Notes under the pieces: model-generated
The model's database searches: none
The model's input: only the letters and a program-made list of their open reading frames with translations
What the model was told of the DNA's origin: nothing
Part shown: positions 36,038 through 43,952 of the stretch, in pieces
How positions within the stretch are numbered: position 1 is the stretch's first letter
Layout: the number at the start of each line of letters is the position of its first letter
Program-made: the position numbers and the translations under genes
Source of the DNA: Legionella quateirensis
GTDB taxonomy: Bacteria; Pseudomonadota; Gammaproteobacteria; Legionellales; Legionellaceae
Assembly: GCF_001467955.1 (NCBI RefSeq)
Contig: NZ_LNYR01000001.1
Coordinates: forward strand, 62,001 to 126,000
Direction of reading: 5' to 3'
DNA: 64,000 nt

Positions 36038-36451
36038 GCCTCTGTACATAGTTCTAATCCAATTATTCTTTTATCGTCCCTTAGGATCTGTTGACAATTC
36101 ATTTTGTTAATTATCCTCAAGGCTTACATACTGCGGCTTGTCCCTGAGAGTTCCTCACTGCTTAAGAATGCACATTAGTTAATCTTAATTTGCAATTTTT
36201 ATAAGATCGTCATCCTCGCGAAGGCGGGGATCCATCCTAAAATTTAGCACAATGCCACATTGTTGCATGGATCCTCGCCTTCGCGAGGATGACGTATAAA
36301 ATAGTGAGGATCGTTCAGGGCTTGTCGGTTGTATCCAGAGAATTGCCCTTAGTGAATTTCAAGGTCATTTTTCAAATAGCCTTTTGCTTCCCGTTATATT
36401 GCGGTAAATTAGTGGCGTTCAATTACTATAAATAGAGAAGGAGCGCCTTAA
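36038..36451. other. Intergenic region with a long inverted repeat
   Basis: The gap of 414 bases contains the near-perfect inverted repeat at 36208-36294 and, near 36090, a CTGTTGACAATTC half-end related to the palindromic element at 15892. No gene was recognised. Confidence 0.6.
36208..36294. repeat. Inverted repeat, GTCATCCTCGCGAAGGC family
   Basis: CGTCATCCTCGCGAAGGCG with GGGATCCATC is answered by GGATCCTCGCC and TTCGCGAGGATGACG. The arms run for about 28 bases with few mismatches around a roughly 30-base loop. It is another interspersed hairpin-type repeat and may end transcription on either strand. Confidence 0.75.
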
Positions 36452-36793
36452 ATGTCAGATAAGTACTCTCAAATTACCAAGGATATTGGTACTCAATTAG
36501 CAAAAATGCGCAAGGAAATGCCGGAATTTATGGCAGGATTTGGTGCTTTGTCGCAAGCGGCTAATAAAGAAGGTGTGCTGGATAAAAAAACCAAGGAATT
36601 GATTGCAATGGCTCTGGCCGTAGCCAAGCAATGTCCTGGATGCATCGGTTTTCATGCCCAAACTTTAATTAAATTACAAACAACCAGAGCCGAGTTACTC
36701 GAAACTCTAGGCATGGCTGTTTATATGGGCGGTGGTCCATCTTTAATGTATGCGGCTGAAGCATTAGAAGCATTTGAAGAGTTTAGCCAGTAG
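36452..36793 (+). CDS. AhpD/carboxymuconolactone decarboxylase-family protein
   Basis: A 113-residue protein of the CMD/AhpD-like family. The active-site motif is KQCPGCIGFHAQTLIKL near residue 56, with CxxC and the following His of AhpD-like peroxidase partners. It is likely an antioxidant or redox protein. A GAAGGAG site precedes the ATG. The gene stands alone between repeats. Confidence 0.88.
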   Translation: MSDKYSQITKDIGTQLAKMRKEMPEFMAGFGALSQAANKEGVLDKKTKELIAMALAVAKQCPGCIGFHAQTLIKLQTTRAELLETLGMAVYMGGGPSLMYAAEALEAFEEFSQ

Positions 36794-36855
36794 ACGGTAC
36801 TGATACTAGTGAATCGTAAGGTTTGGTCAAGACCCGTAGACGTCAGGTTAATTAA

Positions 36856-36976
36856 AGTAGCCCGGATGACGTGCGAAGCGCGTAATCCCTGAAGTCCGGT
36901 GTAGAGGGTTCCGATTAAAAAGGTACTATGCTGCGCATAGGCTTCCCGGATTTCGCTATGCTTCATCCGGGCTACT
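36856..36976. repeat. Interspersed repeat, GTAGCCCGGATGAAGC family, copy 2
   Basis: Ends AGTAGCCCGGATGACG and CTTCATCCGGGCTACT are inverted repeats; the right half (GCATAGGCTTCCCGGATTTCGC) is the reverse complement of the left half of the copy at 18020-18139. The two copies therefore lie in opposite orientations. Confidence 0.75.
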
Positions 36977-37037
36977 TTTGATTTTTTCCTATGCCAGGCG
37001 GCTATGGGGAAAGACTCAACTTATACCGTGGTCTATT

Positions 37038-37478
37038 TTAGTGTGATAATAATGTAGCTACATGGGCCATTTGTTTATCTGCGGGGTTTTGTTGACAAGG
37101 AAATTGTTTGCTGACACCCAGCAATGCAATTTGAGACACGGTCATCGTATCTTTATCACTTCGTTGGCTAGATATTTCTTTATAAGTCTGTTGGATTAAT
37201 TCATTCAGGGTGATGGAGTTAAGTTGCTTTCCTGGTGGTAAACAAAAAATGGGTTTACCCAGGCTTTTCGCTGATTCATTCGCCTGAATTAAGGTTTCTG
37301 CGATGCTTTCACAGGTAATATTAAGAACATGACGAGCTGATCTGGCCCATGCTTGCGCCTGGGGATCCGCCTTTATTTCCATTTGCGGTATGTTATTCGC
37401 AATATTCATGTAATTGTTTATGGTATCCGCATATAGATTACTGGAAAAAATAATGAAACCGATTAATAAAAAACGCAT
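37038..37478 (-). CDS. Small exported protein, possibly Rap1a/Tai-like
   Basis: A 146-residue protein with a signal peptide (MRFLLIGFIIFSSNLYA, cut near YA-D). The mature part has three Cys (ITCESI, IFCLPP, FPCQQ), and the order CLP...ELI...ALLGVSKQFPC resembles the Rap1a/Tai immunity-type family. It lies next to dsbB, so its cysteines are probably oxidised in the periplasm. The family call is tentative; no toxin gene is seen nearby. Confidence 0.5.
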   Translation of the reverse strand: MRFLLIGFIIFSSNLYADTINNYMNIANNIPQMEIKADPQAQAWARSARHVLNITCESIAETLIQANESAKSLGKPIFCLPPGKQLNSITLNELIQQTYKEISSQRSDKDTMTVSQIALLGVSKQFPCQQNPADKQMAHVATLLSH

Positions 37479-37503
37479 AGTACTTCCTTAAAATCCTGCA
37501 AGA

Positions 37504-38046
37504 TTACTTAAAAAAATAGTAGACAATTGGGTTATCCGGACAAACATACGGACCACATTCTATGAATGTACTGATTCCATTGGCAAGAATCAAGATAAGA
37601 AATAAGTACATGAGGGCAATCAACCATTTGTTCGATGTTTTTAATTGATCATCAAAGCCCTGTTCAAAGAGTAAAGCAATGGCAATGAAACCTATTATGA
37701 ACAAAAAAATAACTGCTGACCAGGTGTAAAAATATAAACCAAGAAACGGATCACCATAACCCGGTGTACCCGGAGCCAGATGGAGATAGATTTGTCGAGT
37801 AGCTATAGCCAGTCCTAATAACGCTTGCAATAACATAAAACCATAGTGAGGCATCCTGATTCCCAGGCGCAAATTCATCATTAAACATAATCCTACGCCT
37901 GCAAAACAGATTCTTTGTAATAAACACAAAGGACAGGGTAATGAATTCTTGAGAAGTTGATCAGCAAAGGCAAAAATTAAAATGATACAGATAAATAATA
38001 GTCCTAAGCTGTTACCCCAAAGATGTAATTTTTTTTGTATGTTCAT
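37504..38046 (-). CDS. dsbB: Disulphide bond formation protein B
   Basis: A 180-residue inner-membrane protein with four to five helices that reoxidises DsbA using quinone. The first cysteine pair is in LPCPLCLLQR near residue 37 and the second in IECGPYVCP near the C-terminus. Its start overlaps the stop of a small membrane-protein gene upstream by 4 bp. Confidence 0.94.
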   Translation of the reverse strand: MNIQKKLHLWGNSLGLLFICIILIFAFADQLLKNSLPCPLCLLQRICFAGVGLCLMMNLRLGIRMPHYGFMLLQALLGLAIATRQIYLHLAPGTPGYGDPFLGLYFYTWSAVIFLFIIGFIAIALLFEQGFDDQLKTSNKWLIALMYLFLILILANGISTFIECGPYVCPDNPIVYYFFK

Positions 38047-38201
38047 AAGGGCACCAGATTGCTGTGGAAATTAAAACAAATGGAAATCAGTAACAGACAT
38101 AAAAGAAATTGAAAGGTAATCGAATTAGTTGGTTTAAAAATTATCTGCAGGCCAATAAAAAAATAAAGCAAAAACAGCAGTATCATCATGATTGCTACCA
38201 T
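38043..38201 (-). CDS. Small membrane protein coupled to dsbB (DUF5993-like)
   Basis: A 52-residue open frame begins MVAIMMILLLFLLYFFIGL-like (M-V-A-I-M-M-I-L-L-F-L-L-Y) and ends SNLVPL, with two predicted membrane helices. Its TGA stop overlaps the dsbB ATG in an ATGA arrangement, which strongly suggests translational coupling. Short two-helix proteins of this kind (DUF5993) are found beside dsbB in other proteobacteria. Its role is unknown. Confidence 0.65.
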   Translation of the reverse strand: MVAIMMILLFLLYFFIGLQIIFKPTNSITFQFLLCLLLISICFNFHSNLVPL

Positions 38202-38275
38202 CGCTTAAGATCAGTTCAGATAAAAGTATAGTTGGTTCTACACATTTTTTCGAATTGGGGATTTAATTTGGTTGA

Positions 38276-38479
38276 TTAAATCCCATGCGGTGCAATGAAA
38301 CCTAATTTGAATGCGATAAATAAAAAAATAAATAATGTAAATGAGATACCTATTCTTAAAGTTAATGCTTTCACTGTACGTTTTGAGTTTCCAGTATCAC
38401 GAATCAGAAAAAATAAGCCACTGGCCAATGAGCCGGCAATAATAATCATGACAAAGATGATGAAGATTTTAGTGATCAT
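38276..38479 (-). CDS. Twin transmembrane protein, DUF2909
   Basis: A 67-residue protein with two transmembrane helices (FIIFVMIIIAGSLASGLFFLI and IGISFTLFIFLFIAFKLGF) linked by a basic loop with RTVKALTLRI. It matches the DUF2909 family, which is usually encoded with cytochrome c oxidase assembly genes. It is divergent from surf1 here. Confidence 0.8.
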   Translation of the reverse strand: MITKIFIIFVMIIIAGSLASGLFFLIRDTGNSKRTVKALTLRIGISFTLFIFLFIAFKLGFIAPHGI

Positions 38480-38546
38480 TTGTTATACTCCCGAAAATGC
38501 TACCTTCAGTCGGAAGTTAGCCAACCTTTTGAGCAATTGATAAAGT

Positions 38547-39281
38547 ATGCCTAGTTTAACCTGTTTTAACATTCGTTTCACCCCAAATTGGCTAATGATT
38601 GTTCTGACACTGTTTTGTATCTTTATTTTTATACGTCTTGGCTTATGGCAACTACAACGAGCAGATGAGAAGGTAACGATGATTGCAGCTGAAGAGTCAT
38701 TGGCGAAACAAGAACCAATACGGTGGAGCGGAGAACAACCACTGCCTAAACAATATCAACGTATCAAGGTACGTGGTACCTATCTACCTAATATTTTTTT
38801 ATTGGATAATCAGCATCACCAGCATCAATTTGGATATGATGCCGTTTCTCCGTTACAGCTTTCAGATGGGACTGTTGTCCTGGTTGATAGGGGATGGATT
38901 GTGGGTGAGAGTACTAGAAGGTCTTTTCCTGAAATTCAAATTCCTCAAGGCATTATTGAGTTGCAGGGCAGCGCCTATTTTCCGGGAAAAAAACAATGGG
39001 TTTTAGGGCCAGGAATAGAGAAAAAAGAGCGTGGAATTACTATTCTTGAGATTTTGGATGCAAAATTAGTCAGTCAACTTTTGCAAAAAAAGGTCTATCC
39101 GTTTATTATTCGCCTCGACAAGCAAGACGCATATGGATTTGTGCGTGAATGGGCGATAGTATCCATGCCTCCGCAGCGGCATTTAGCGTATGCTCTGCAA
39201 TGGTTCGCCATGGCATTGGTTATCTTTATTATATTCGTAGCATTGAATCTGAAGAAAAGAAATGAAGAAGCAAGTCACTAA
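38547..39281 (+). CDS. SURF1-like cytochrome oxidase assembly protein
   Basis: A 244-residue protein with one helix at each end and a soluble middle, the SURF1 layout. Near the N-terminus, RLGLWQLQRADEK is the conserved motif, then VDRGWIVGE, and the C-terminal HLAYALQWFAMALVIFIIF helix. It helps heme A insertion or oxidase assembly. It overlaps the next gene by 20 bp. Confidence 0.93.
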   Translation: MPSLTCFNIRFTPNWLMIVLTLFCIFIFIRLGLWQLQRADEKVTMIAAEESLAKQEPIRWSGEQPLPKQYQRIKVRGTYLPNIFLLDNQHHQHQFGYDAVSPLQLSDGTVVLVDRGWIVGESTRRSFPEIQIPQGIIELQGSAYFPGKKQWVLGPGIEKKERGITILEILDAKLVSQLLQKKVYPFIIRLDKQDAYGFVREWAIVSMPPQRHLAYALQWFAMALVIFIIFVALNLKKRNEEASH

Positions 39282-39810
39282 ATATTATGTTTTGTTACTA
39301 CTAGCTACAATGTTTGCTGCACCTGGAGTAACCGCTTATCTATTTTACCAGCACCCAACCTGGTTAGGTTCATCCAAAATTAATAAAGGCACATTATTAT
39401 CACCTCCGATTTCTTTGAGTCATTTTGGGAACAAATCAAAATGGCGACTCCTTCTTATCAGTCCTGATGGATGTAAAAAGGATTGTCTCGAACAATTAAA
39501 TATGCTGGCACGAGTCAGATTGGCTTTAGGGCGAAAATTATATCAGGTGGATGAATGGTTGGTTCTGGATGATAAGTCATCACTATTGGCAGATGAAATT
39601 AAACCCCTGTTAAAAGAGCAGGATATCAATGTAACTACTTTAAACAGTGCAGATATGGCCAAATTGTCTGCTTTGCCTGTTGATGCCCGGGTATTTATCG
39701 CCAATCCGGATAATTTCTTGATTCTTAGCTATCAGACTGGAGGAAGTCCAGATGATATCTATAAAGATCTGAAACTTCTCCTCAGTACAACAGAACAGAA
39801 GAGTAACTAA
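39262..39810 (+). CDS. Membrane-anchored thioredoxin-like protein of the oxidase assembly operon
   Basis: A 182-residue protein with an N-terminal membrane anchor (YYVLLLLATMFAAPGVTAYLF) and a soluble domain. ISPDGCKKDCLEQLNMLARVRLALGR carries a CxxxC pair like that of Sco proteins, but the domain lacks the distal His. Such genes regularly sit between surf1 and ctaA. It is probably a copper or thiol factor for cytochrome oxidase. Confidence 0.75.
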   Translation: MKKQVTKYYVLLLLATMFAAPGVTAYLFYQHPTWLGSSKINKGTLLSPPISLSHFGNKSKWRLLLISPDGCKKDCLEQLNMLARVRLALGRKLYQVDEWLVLDDKSSLLADEIKPLLKEQDINVTTLNSADMAKLSALPVDARVFIANPDNFLILSYQTGGSPDDIYKDLKLLLSTTEQKSN

Positions 39811-39814
39811 ATTG

Positions 39815-40819
39815 ATGCAGAATAAATCCTTACGAATCGCAGCCAGCTTGAGTATTTTACTCGCTTTATTTGTCGTAATGCTGGGAGCCTATACTCGATT
39901 AACTGATGCCGGTCTTGGTTGTCCGGACTGGCCTGGCTGTTATGGGCGCATGGTGTTGCCTTCAGCTCATTCAGATTTGCAGGAAGCGCAAACTCAATTT
40001 CCCCATATTCCTATTGAAACCAGGAAAGCCTGGACTGAAATGGCTCATCGTTATGCCGCAGGAACTCTTGGTTTGTTGATATTTTTTATTGGAATCAGTG
40101 TATTACGTAAAAAAATACAAGGAATAGATATACCTTGGCATCTACCTTTGGCTTTAATGGTTTTGGTGGTATTTCAAGCAGCTCTTGGGATGTGGACAGT
40201 AACTCTGAAATTACTTCCCGTGGTAGTTATGGGGCATCTTTTGGGAGGGATGTTCATTTTTGCCTGTTTATGCCGGTTTCGTCTGCAAATCAGTTCATTA
40301 GAGGGGCAGGATTTAACTCAATGGCGTTTGTGGATCCGTTTGGGAGTTTTTATTGCATTTTGCCAAATTGCTCTTGGTGGTTGGGTCAGTTCAAATTATG
40401 CAGGAATTTCCTGTATAGGTTTTCCAATGTGTAATGGACAGTGGTTACCTGAGTTACATTTTGCTAAGGGATTTAATTTATTTTCACCCGTTGGTGCCAA
40501 TTATCAAGGTGGTTTATTGGATAACGAGGTTCGAGTAAGTATTCAATTGATTCACCGAGTCGGGGCAGTCTTGACTGCTTGTTATCTTGTGTTGCTTTCA
40601 TTGCTCATTCTGGGTAAGTCAAATTCCCGATATTTGAAAATATCTGCTTTATTTCTAATACTGTTGGTTGTACTTCAATTTAGCCTGGGTATTTTGAATG
40701 TACTGTATTTACTGCCTTTATCAGTGGCAGTTGCTCATAATGGGGTCGCAGCATTACTATTGGCTACAGTGTTTAGTATGGTGCATTTTACACGTAAGGG
40801 GTTGGATTATGGCTGCTGA
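39815..40819 (+). CDS. ctaA: Heme A synthase (Cox15/CtaA)
   Basis: A 334-residue membrane protein that oxidises heme O to heme A. It has eight helices and the family signature LTDAGLGCPDWPGCYGRMVLP near residue 30, repeated partly as SCIGFPMCNGQWLP. Conserved heme-ligand His residues lie in MAHRYAAG and LIHRVGAV. The ATG at 39815 is preferred over a TTG at 39812. Confidence 0.95.
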   Translation: MQNKSLRIAASLSILLALFVVMLGAYTRLTDAGLGCPDWPGCYGRMVLPSAHSDLQEAQTQFPHIPIETRKAWTEMAHRYAAGTLGLLIFFIGISVLRKKIQGIDIPWHLPLALMVLVVFQAALGMWTVTLKLLPVVVMGHLLGGMFIFACLCRFRLQISSLEGQDLTQWRLWIRLGVFIAFCQIALGGWVSSNYAGISCIGFPMCNGQWLPELHFAKGFNLFSPVGANYQGGLLDNEVRVSIQLIHRVGAVLTACYLVLLSLLILGKSNSRYLKISALFLILLVVLQFSLGILNVLYLLPLSVAVAHNGVAALLLATVFSMVHFTRKGLDYGC

Positions 40820-41693
40820 GCTAGTGACACAGCCAACTGCAGATTGGCGGGATTATATCGAGTTGTGTAAGCCTCGAGTGGTTTTGCTCATGCTGTTAAC
40901 GGTAGTAGTTGGCATGTATCTGGCTGCTCCAGGTTGGATAGATTTGTCTTTAATAGGATTTACTTTAACTGGAGTCGGTTTGTGTGCTGGAAGTGCCGCG
41001 GCTATTAATCATTTGGTGGATAGGCATATTGATTCGATTATGGCCAGAACCAGAAAACGACCAGTAGCCCATGGCCGGGTTTCAGTAAGCCAGGCTCTAT
41101 GGTTCGCAGTTGTCATTGGTGTTTTGGGCTTAACTGTACTTAGTGTTTTTGTGAATAAATTAACAGCCTTGCTTACTTTTGTTACGTTAATCGGTTATGC
41201 TGGCGTTTATACCGGGTATTTAAAAAGAGCCACCTCGCAGAATATAGTCATCGGTGGACTGGCTGGCGCAGCACCTCCTTTATTAGGATGGACTGCTGTA
41301 ACGAATCAGTTGGATCCTCACGCTTTATTATTGGTATTAATCATCTTTACCTGGACCCCGCCTCATTTTTGGGCTTTGGCAATTTATCGTTTTGAAGAAT
41401 ATCAACATGCTCAAATACCTATGCTCCCAGTAACTCATGGTATACAATTCACCAAATTGAATGTTTATTTGTATACTATTTTATTATTGGTAGTAAGTAT
41501 TCTGCCATTTGTTGTTGGAATGAGCGGTCTTGTCTATTTGATAGGAGCAGTGGTTCTGGGTGCACGGTTTTTGTTCTGGGCCCATAAATTATACAGTACT
41601 GAAAAACCTGTAGTTGCAATGCAAACCTTTAGATTCTCTATTGTGTATCTGATGGTATTATTTGTTTTTTTATTGATAGATCACTATCTGTAA
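40809..41693 (+). CDS. ctaB: Protoheme IX farnesyltransferase
   Basis: A 294-residue membrane prenyltransferase that makes heme O from heme B. The start at 40809 (MAAELVTQ) is taken from the family; the open frame begins further up inside ctaA, which it overlaps by 11 bp. Motifs: NHLVDRHIDSIMARTRKRPVA and FTWTPPHFWALAIYR with YQHAQIPMLPVTHG. It provides heme for the aa3-type oxidase. Confidence 0.96.
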   Translation: MAAELVTQPTADWRDYIELCKPRVVLLMLLTVVVGMYLAAPGWIDLSLIGFTLTGVGLCAGSAAAINHLVDRHIDSIMARTRKRPVAHGRVSVSQALWFAVVIGVLGLTVLSVFVNKLTALLTFVTLIGYAGVYTGYLKRATSQNIVIGGLAGAAPPLLGWTAVTNQLDPHALLLVLIIFTWTPPHFWALAIYRFEEYQHAQIPMLPVTHGIQFTKLNVYLYTILLLVVSILPFVVGMSGLVYLIGAVVLGARFLFWAHKLYSTEKPVVAMQTFRFSIVYLMVLFVFLLIDHYL

Positions 41694-41702
41694 GGGGTTA
41701 TA

Positions 41703-42347
41703 ATGAGTATTAAAATAAAAGGTGTTACTTTAACGGTTACCATTTTATTGGCCCTGGCCAGTTTATTCGCTGGAATTTTTGTATCACAACACCTGCATTT
41801 TAAGAAAAAAATTGATGCAGCTCAGTTTCATGGAACTTATCTTGAAAATCCCAGAACGGTCAATCAATTCAGTTTGACAGGTACTGATCAACAACCCTTT
41901 GAAAACAGTAGTCTGCAAGGTCAATGGACCTTGGTCTTTTTTGGTTTTACTAATTGTGGATACCTTTGCCCAACTACTATGGCGGAACTTGGTAAAATGT
42001 ATCGAATTCTTGAGGAAAAAGGCGTAAAGAATTTACCCAAAGTCGTGATGATTTCTATAGATCCTGAGCGTGATAGCCTGGAAAAATTGAACGGGTACGT
42101 CAAATCATTCAACAGTTCATTTTATGGTGCACGAGGGGAAGAATCTACCATCAAACTCATGACCAGAGAAATGGGTATTGCTTACGCGAAAGTAATCAAT
42201 AAAGAGAGTGAAGATCCTAAAAATTATGATGTTCAGCATAGTGGAGCAGTGATGTTATTTAATCCACAGGGAGAGTTAAACGCATTTTTTACCACTCCGC
42301 ATCATGCAGACTTGTTAGCTAAGGATTATATGTTGTTAGTTTCATAG
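41703..42347 (+). CDS. SCO1/SenC family copper chaperone
   Basis: A 214-residue membrane-anchored protein for copper delivery to the CuA site of cytochrome oxidase. An N-terminal helix is followed by a thioredoxin fold with FFGFTNCGYLCPTTMAEL (CxxxC) and the distal His of YDVQHSGAVMLF, so all copper ligands are present. It is the last gene of the oxidase assembly set. Confidence 0.95.
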   Translation: MSIKIKGVTLTVTILLALASLFAGIFVSQHLHFKKKIDAAQFHGTYLENPRTVNQFSLTGTDQQPFENSSLQGQWTLVFFGFTNCGYLCPTTMAELGKMYRILEEKGVKNLPKVVMISIDPERDSLEKLNGYVKSFNSSFYGARGEESTIKLMTREMGIAYAKVINKESEDPKNYDVQHSGAVMLFNPQGELNAFFTTPHHADLLAKDYMLLVS

Positions 42348-42518
42348 CTCGTTACAAAGCTCTGTTGATGCTATCAGGAACTCTAAAAGTTCAAATTTAT
42401 AAATTCATTGCTTATAAAATTTAATTCTTTAATTTCGGTACACCGGGATGAGAATTTATAATTTTTAAACTAGGCTTTACTACATACATAATAAAAATAA
42501 TTGAGGAACTATTGATTC

Positions 42519-43427
42519 ATGAAAATTGCAATTTTAGCCACTAACCCACATTTATATTCGCACAAGCGCTTAAAAGCTGAAGGGGAAGCTGCTGGTCATG
42601 AGGTTAAAATTATCAATCCCTTATATTGCTATATGAATGTTGCTGCTTCAAATCCTAAAGTCCACTATCGTGGAGGGGCTTCTCTTCCTCAGTTTGATGC
42701 TGTGATCCCAAGAATTGGTGCCTCAACGACCTATTACGGTACAGCAGTATTACGCCATATGGAAACTATGGGTATGTATACATTAAATGAATCTATAGCC
42801 ATTTCACGTTCAAGAGATAAATTTAGGTCTTTACAACTATTGGCTCGGAAAGGCATCCCTATGCCTTTGACCAGTTTTGCTCAATCGCCCGATGATACGG
42901 AGGATTTAATTCATATGGTTGGCGGTGCGCCTCTTGTAATCAAATTGTTAGAAGGCACGCAAGGCAAGGGCGTCATTCTTGCTGACAGCCACCAATCTGC
43001 GGTAAGCATTATTAATGCGTTTAAAGAAATGCATGCCAATATTTTGGTTCAGGAATTTATTGAAGAATCCCGAGGCACTGATATACGCTGCTTTGTTATA
43101 GGCGAAAAAGTAGTTGCTGCCATGAAGCGTCAAGCAAAAGAAGGCGAATTTCGCGCTAATGTACATCAGGGCGGAAAAGGCGTAAAAGTTAAATTGTCGC
43201 CACAAGAGCGTGCAATTGCAGTAAGTGCTGCAAAAACCATGGGTTTAAAAGTGGCGGGAGTAGATTTGATTCGTTCGAATCATGGACCATTAGTATTGGA
43301 GATTAATTCATCTCCTGGTCTCGAAGGCATTGAAAAAACAACAGGTATCAATATTGCTGGAAAAATTATTGAATATATTGCGAAACACGCAAAACCTATT
43401 AGTTTAAGCCATCGTTTTCATGGTTAG
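42519..43427 (+). CDS. rimK: RimK family alpha-L-glutamate ligase
   Basis: A 302-residue ATP-grasp enzyme that adds Glu residues to the C-terminus of ribosomal protein S6. It starts [21 protein letters not shown]; the ATP-grasp region has [33 protein letters not shown] and [14 protein letters not shown]. Its length is normal. This is the housekeeping RimK, separate from the RLAN-type ligase at 2050. Confidence 0.95.
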   Translation: MKIAILATNPHLYSHKRLKAEGEAAGHEVKIINPLYCYMNVAASNPKVHYRGGASLPQFDAVIPRIGASTTYYGTAVLRHMETMGMYTLNESIAISRSRDKFRSLQLLARKGIPMPLTSFAQSPDDTEDLIHMVGGAPLVIKLLEGTQGKGVILADSHQSAVSIINAFKEMHANILVQEFIEESRGTDIRCFVIGEKVVAAMKRQAKEGEFRANVHQGGKGVKVKLSPQERAIAVSAAKTMGLKVAGVDLIRSNHGPLVLEINSSPGLEGIEKTTGINIAGKIIEYIAKHAKPISLSHRFHG

Positions 43428-43431
43428 GTTT

Positions 43432-43677
43432 TTAGTGCGCGCCTGATTTTGAATCACTTTTACCAAGCAACCAATCAGCATTCACTTCAAGTTCCTGTGC
43501 AAGAGTTTGTAATACTGTTTCATCAGGACTTGTAATGCCATTAAGTAGTGCCTCAGCTTTAAATTTGGGTATTTTAATCAGCTTGGAAAGAACCTCTATG
43601 CGTTCAGTTGTGGATTCGGGGACTCCTATACTGTCAAGCTCCTTATTAAGTCGTTCTGAAAATCGTTTATTAAGCAT
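43432..43677 (-). CDS. Small XRE-like helix-turn-helix protein
   Basis: An 81-residue protein. The start at 43677 (MLNKRFSERLNKEL) has an AGGAG site seven bases upstream, while the open frame extends to 43794 without one. The sequence RIEVLSKLIKIPKFKAEALLNGI, followed by LQTLAQELEVNADWLLGK, is the compact repressor-like fold of XRE proteins. It may regulate a neighbour, but no target is evident. Confidence 0.65.
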   Translation of the reverse strand: MLNKRFSERLNKELDSIGVPESTTERIEVLSKLIKIPKFKAEALLNGITSPDETVLQTLAQELEVNADWLLGKSDSKSGAH

Positions 43678-43816
43678 TATTTGCTCCTGATTATGACCTT
43701 CTATAGGTGGTTGATAATATGTAGTCGGGATCTTAATAAATATAGTGTCTTTATTTGATATAGCATAAAAATGGCGTTTTGCAATGTTCCCCATTTTTTT
43801 AGCAAATAAAGACTAC

Positions 43817-43843
43817 ACTCCGGTTTGTCTGCGAACCCGGAGT
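43817..43843. terminator. Hairpin between the XRE-like and ankyrin genes
   Basis: ACTCCGGTTT and AACCCGGAGT pair with one mismatch around a GTCTGCG loop. It lies just after the ORF extension of the XRE-like gene and before the end of the ankyrin gene. A T-run is only partial on the minus strand, so this is tentative. Confidence 0.35.
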
Positions 43844-43952
43844 CTTAGACACGCGTTGAACGTTTCACTCAATTGCAGAGCACTCTGCCTGGTTCATTCT
43901 GAAGAGGGTTCTTTGTATTTCACAGTGATGTTTCTGTAAGTTTGCAGAAACA

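Noticed and set aside
43432..43677. Prophage signature from the small repressor-like protein
   Set aside because: No integrase, phage structural gene or attachment site is nearby.
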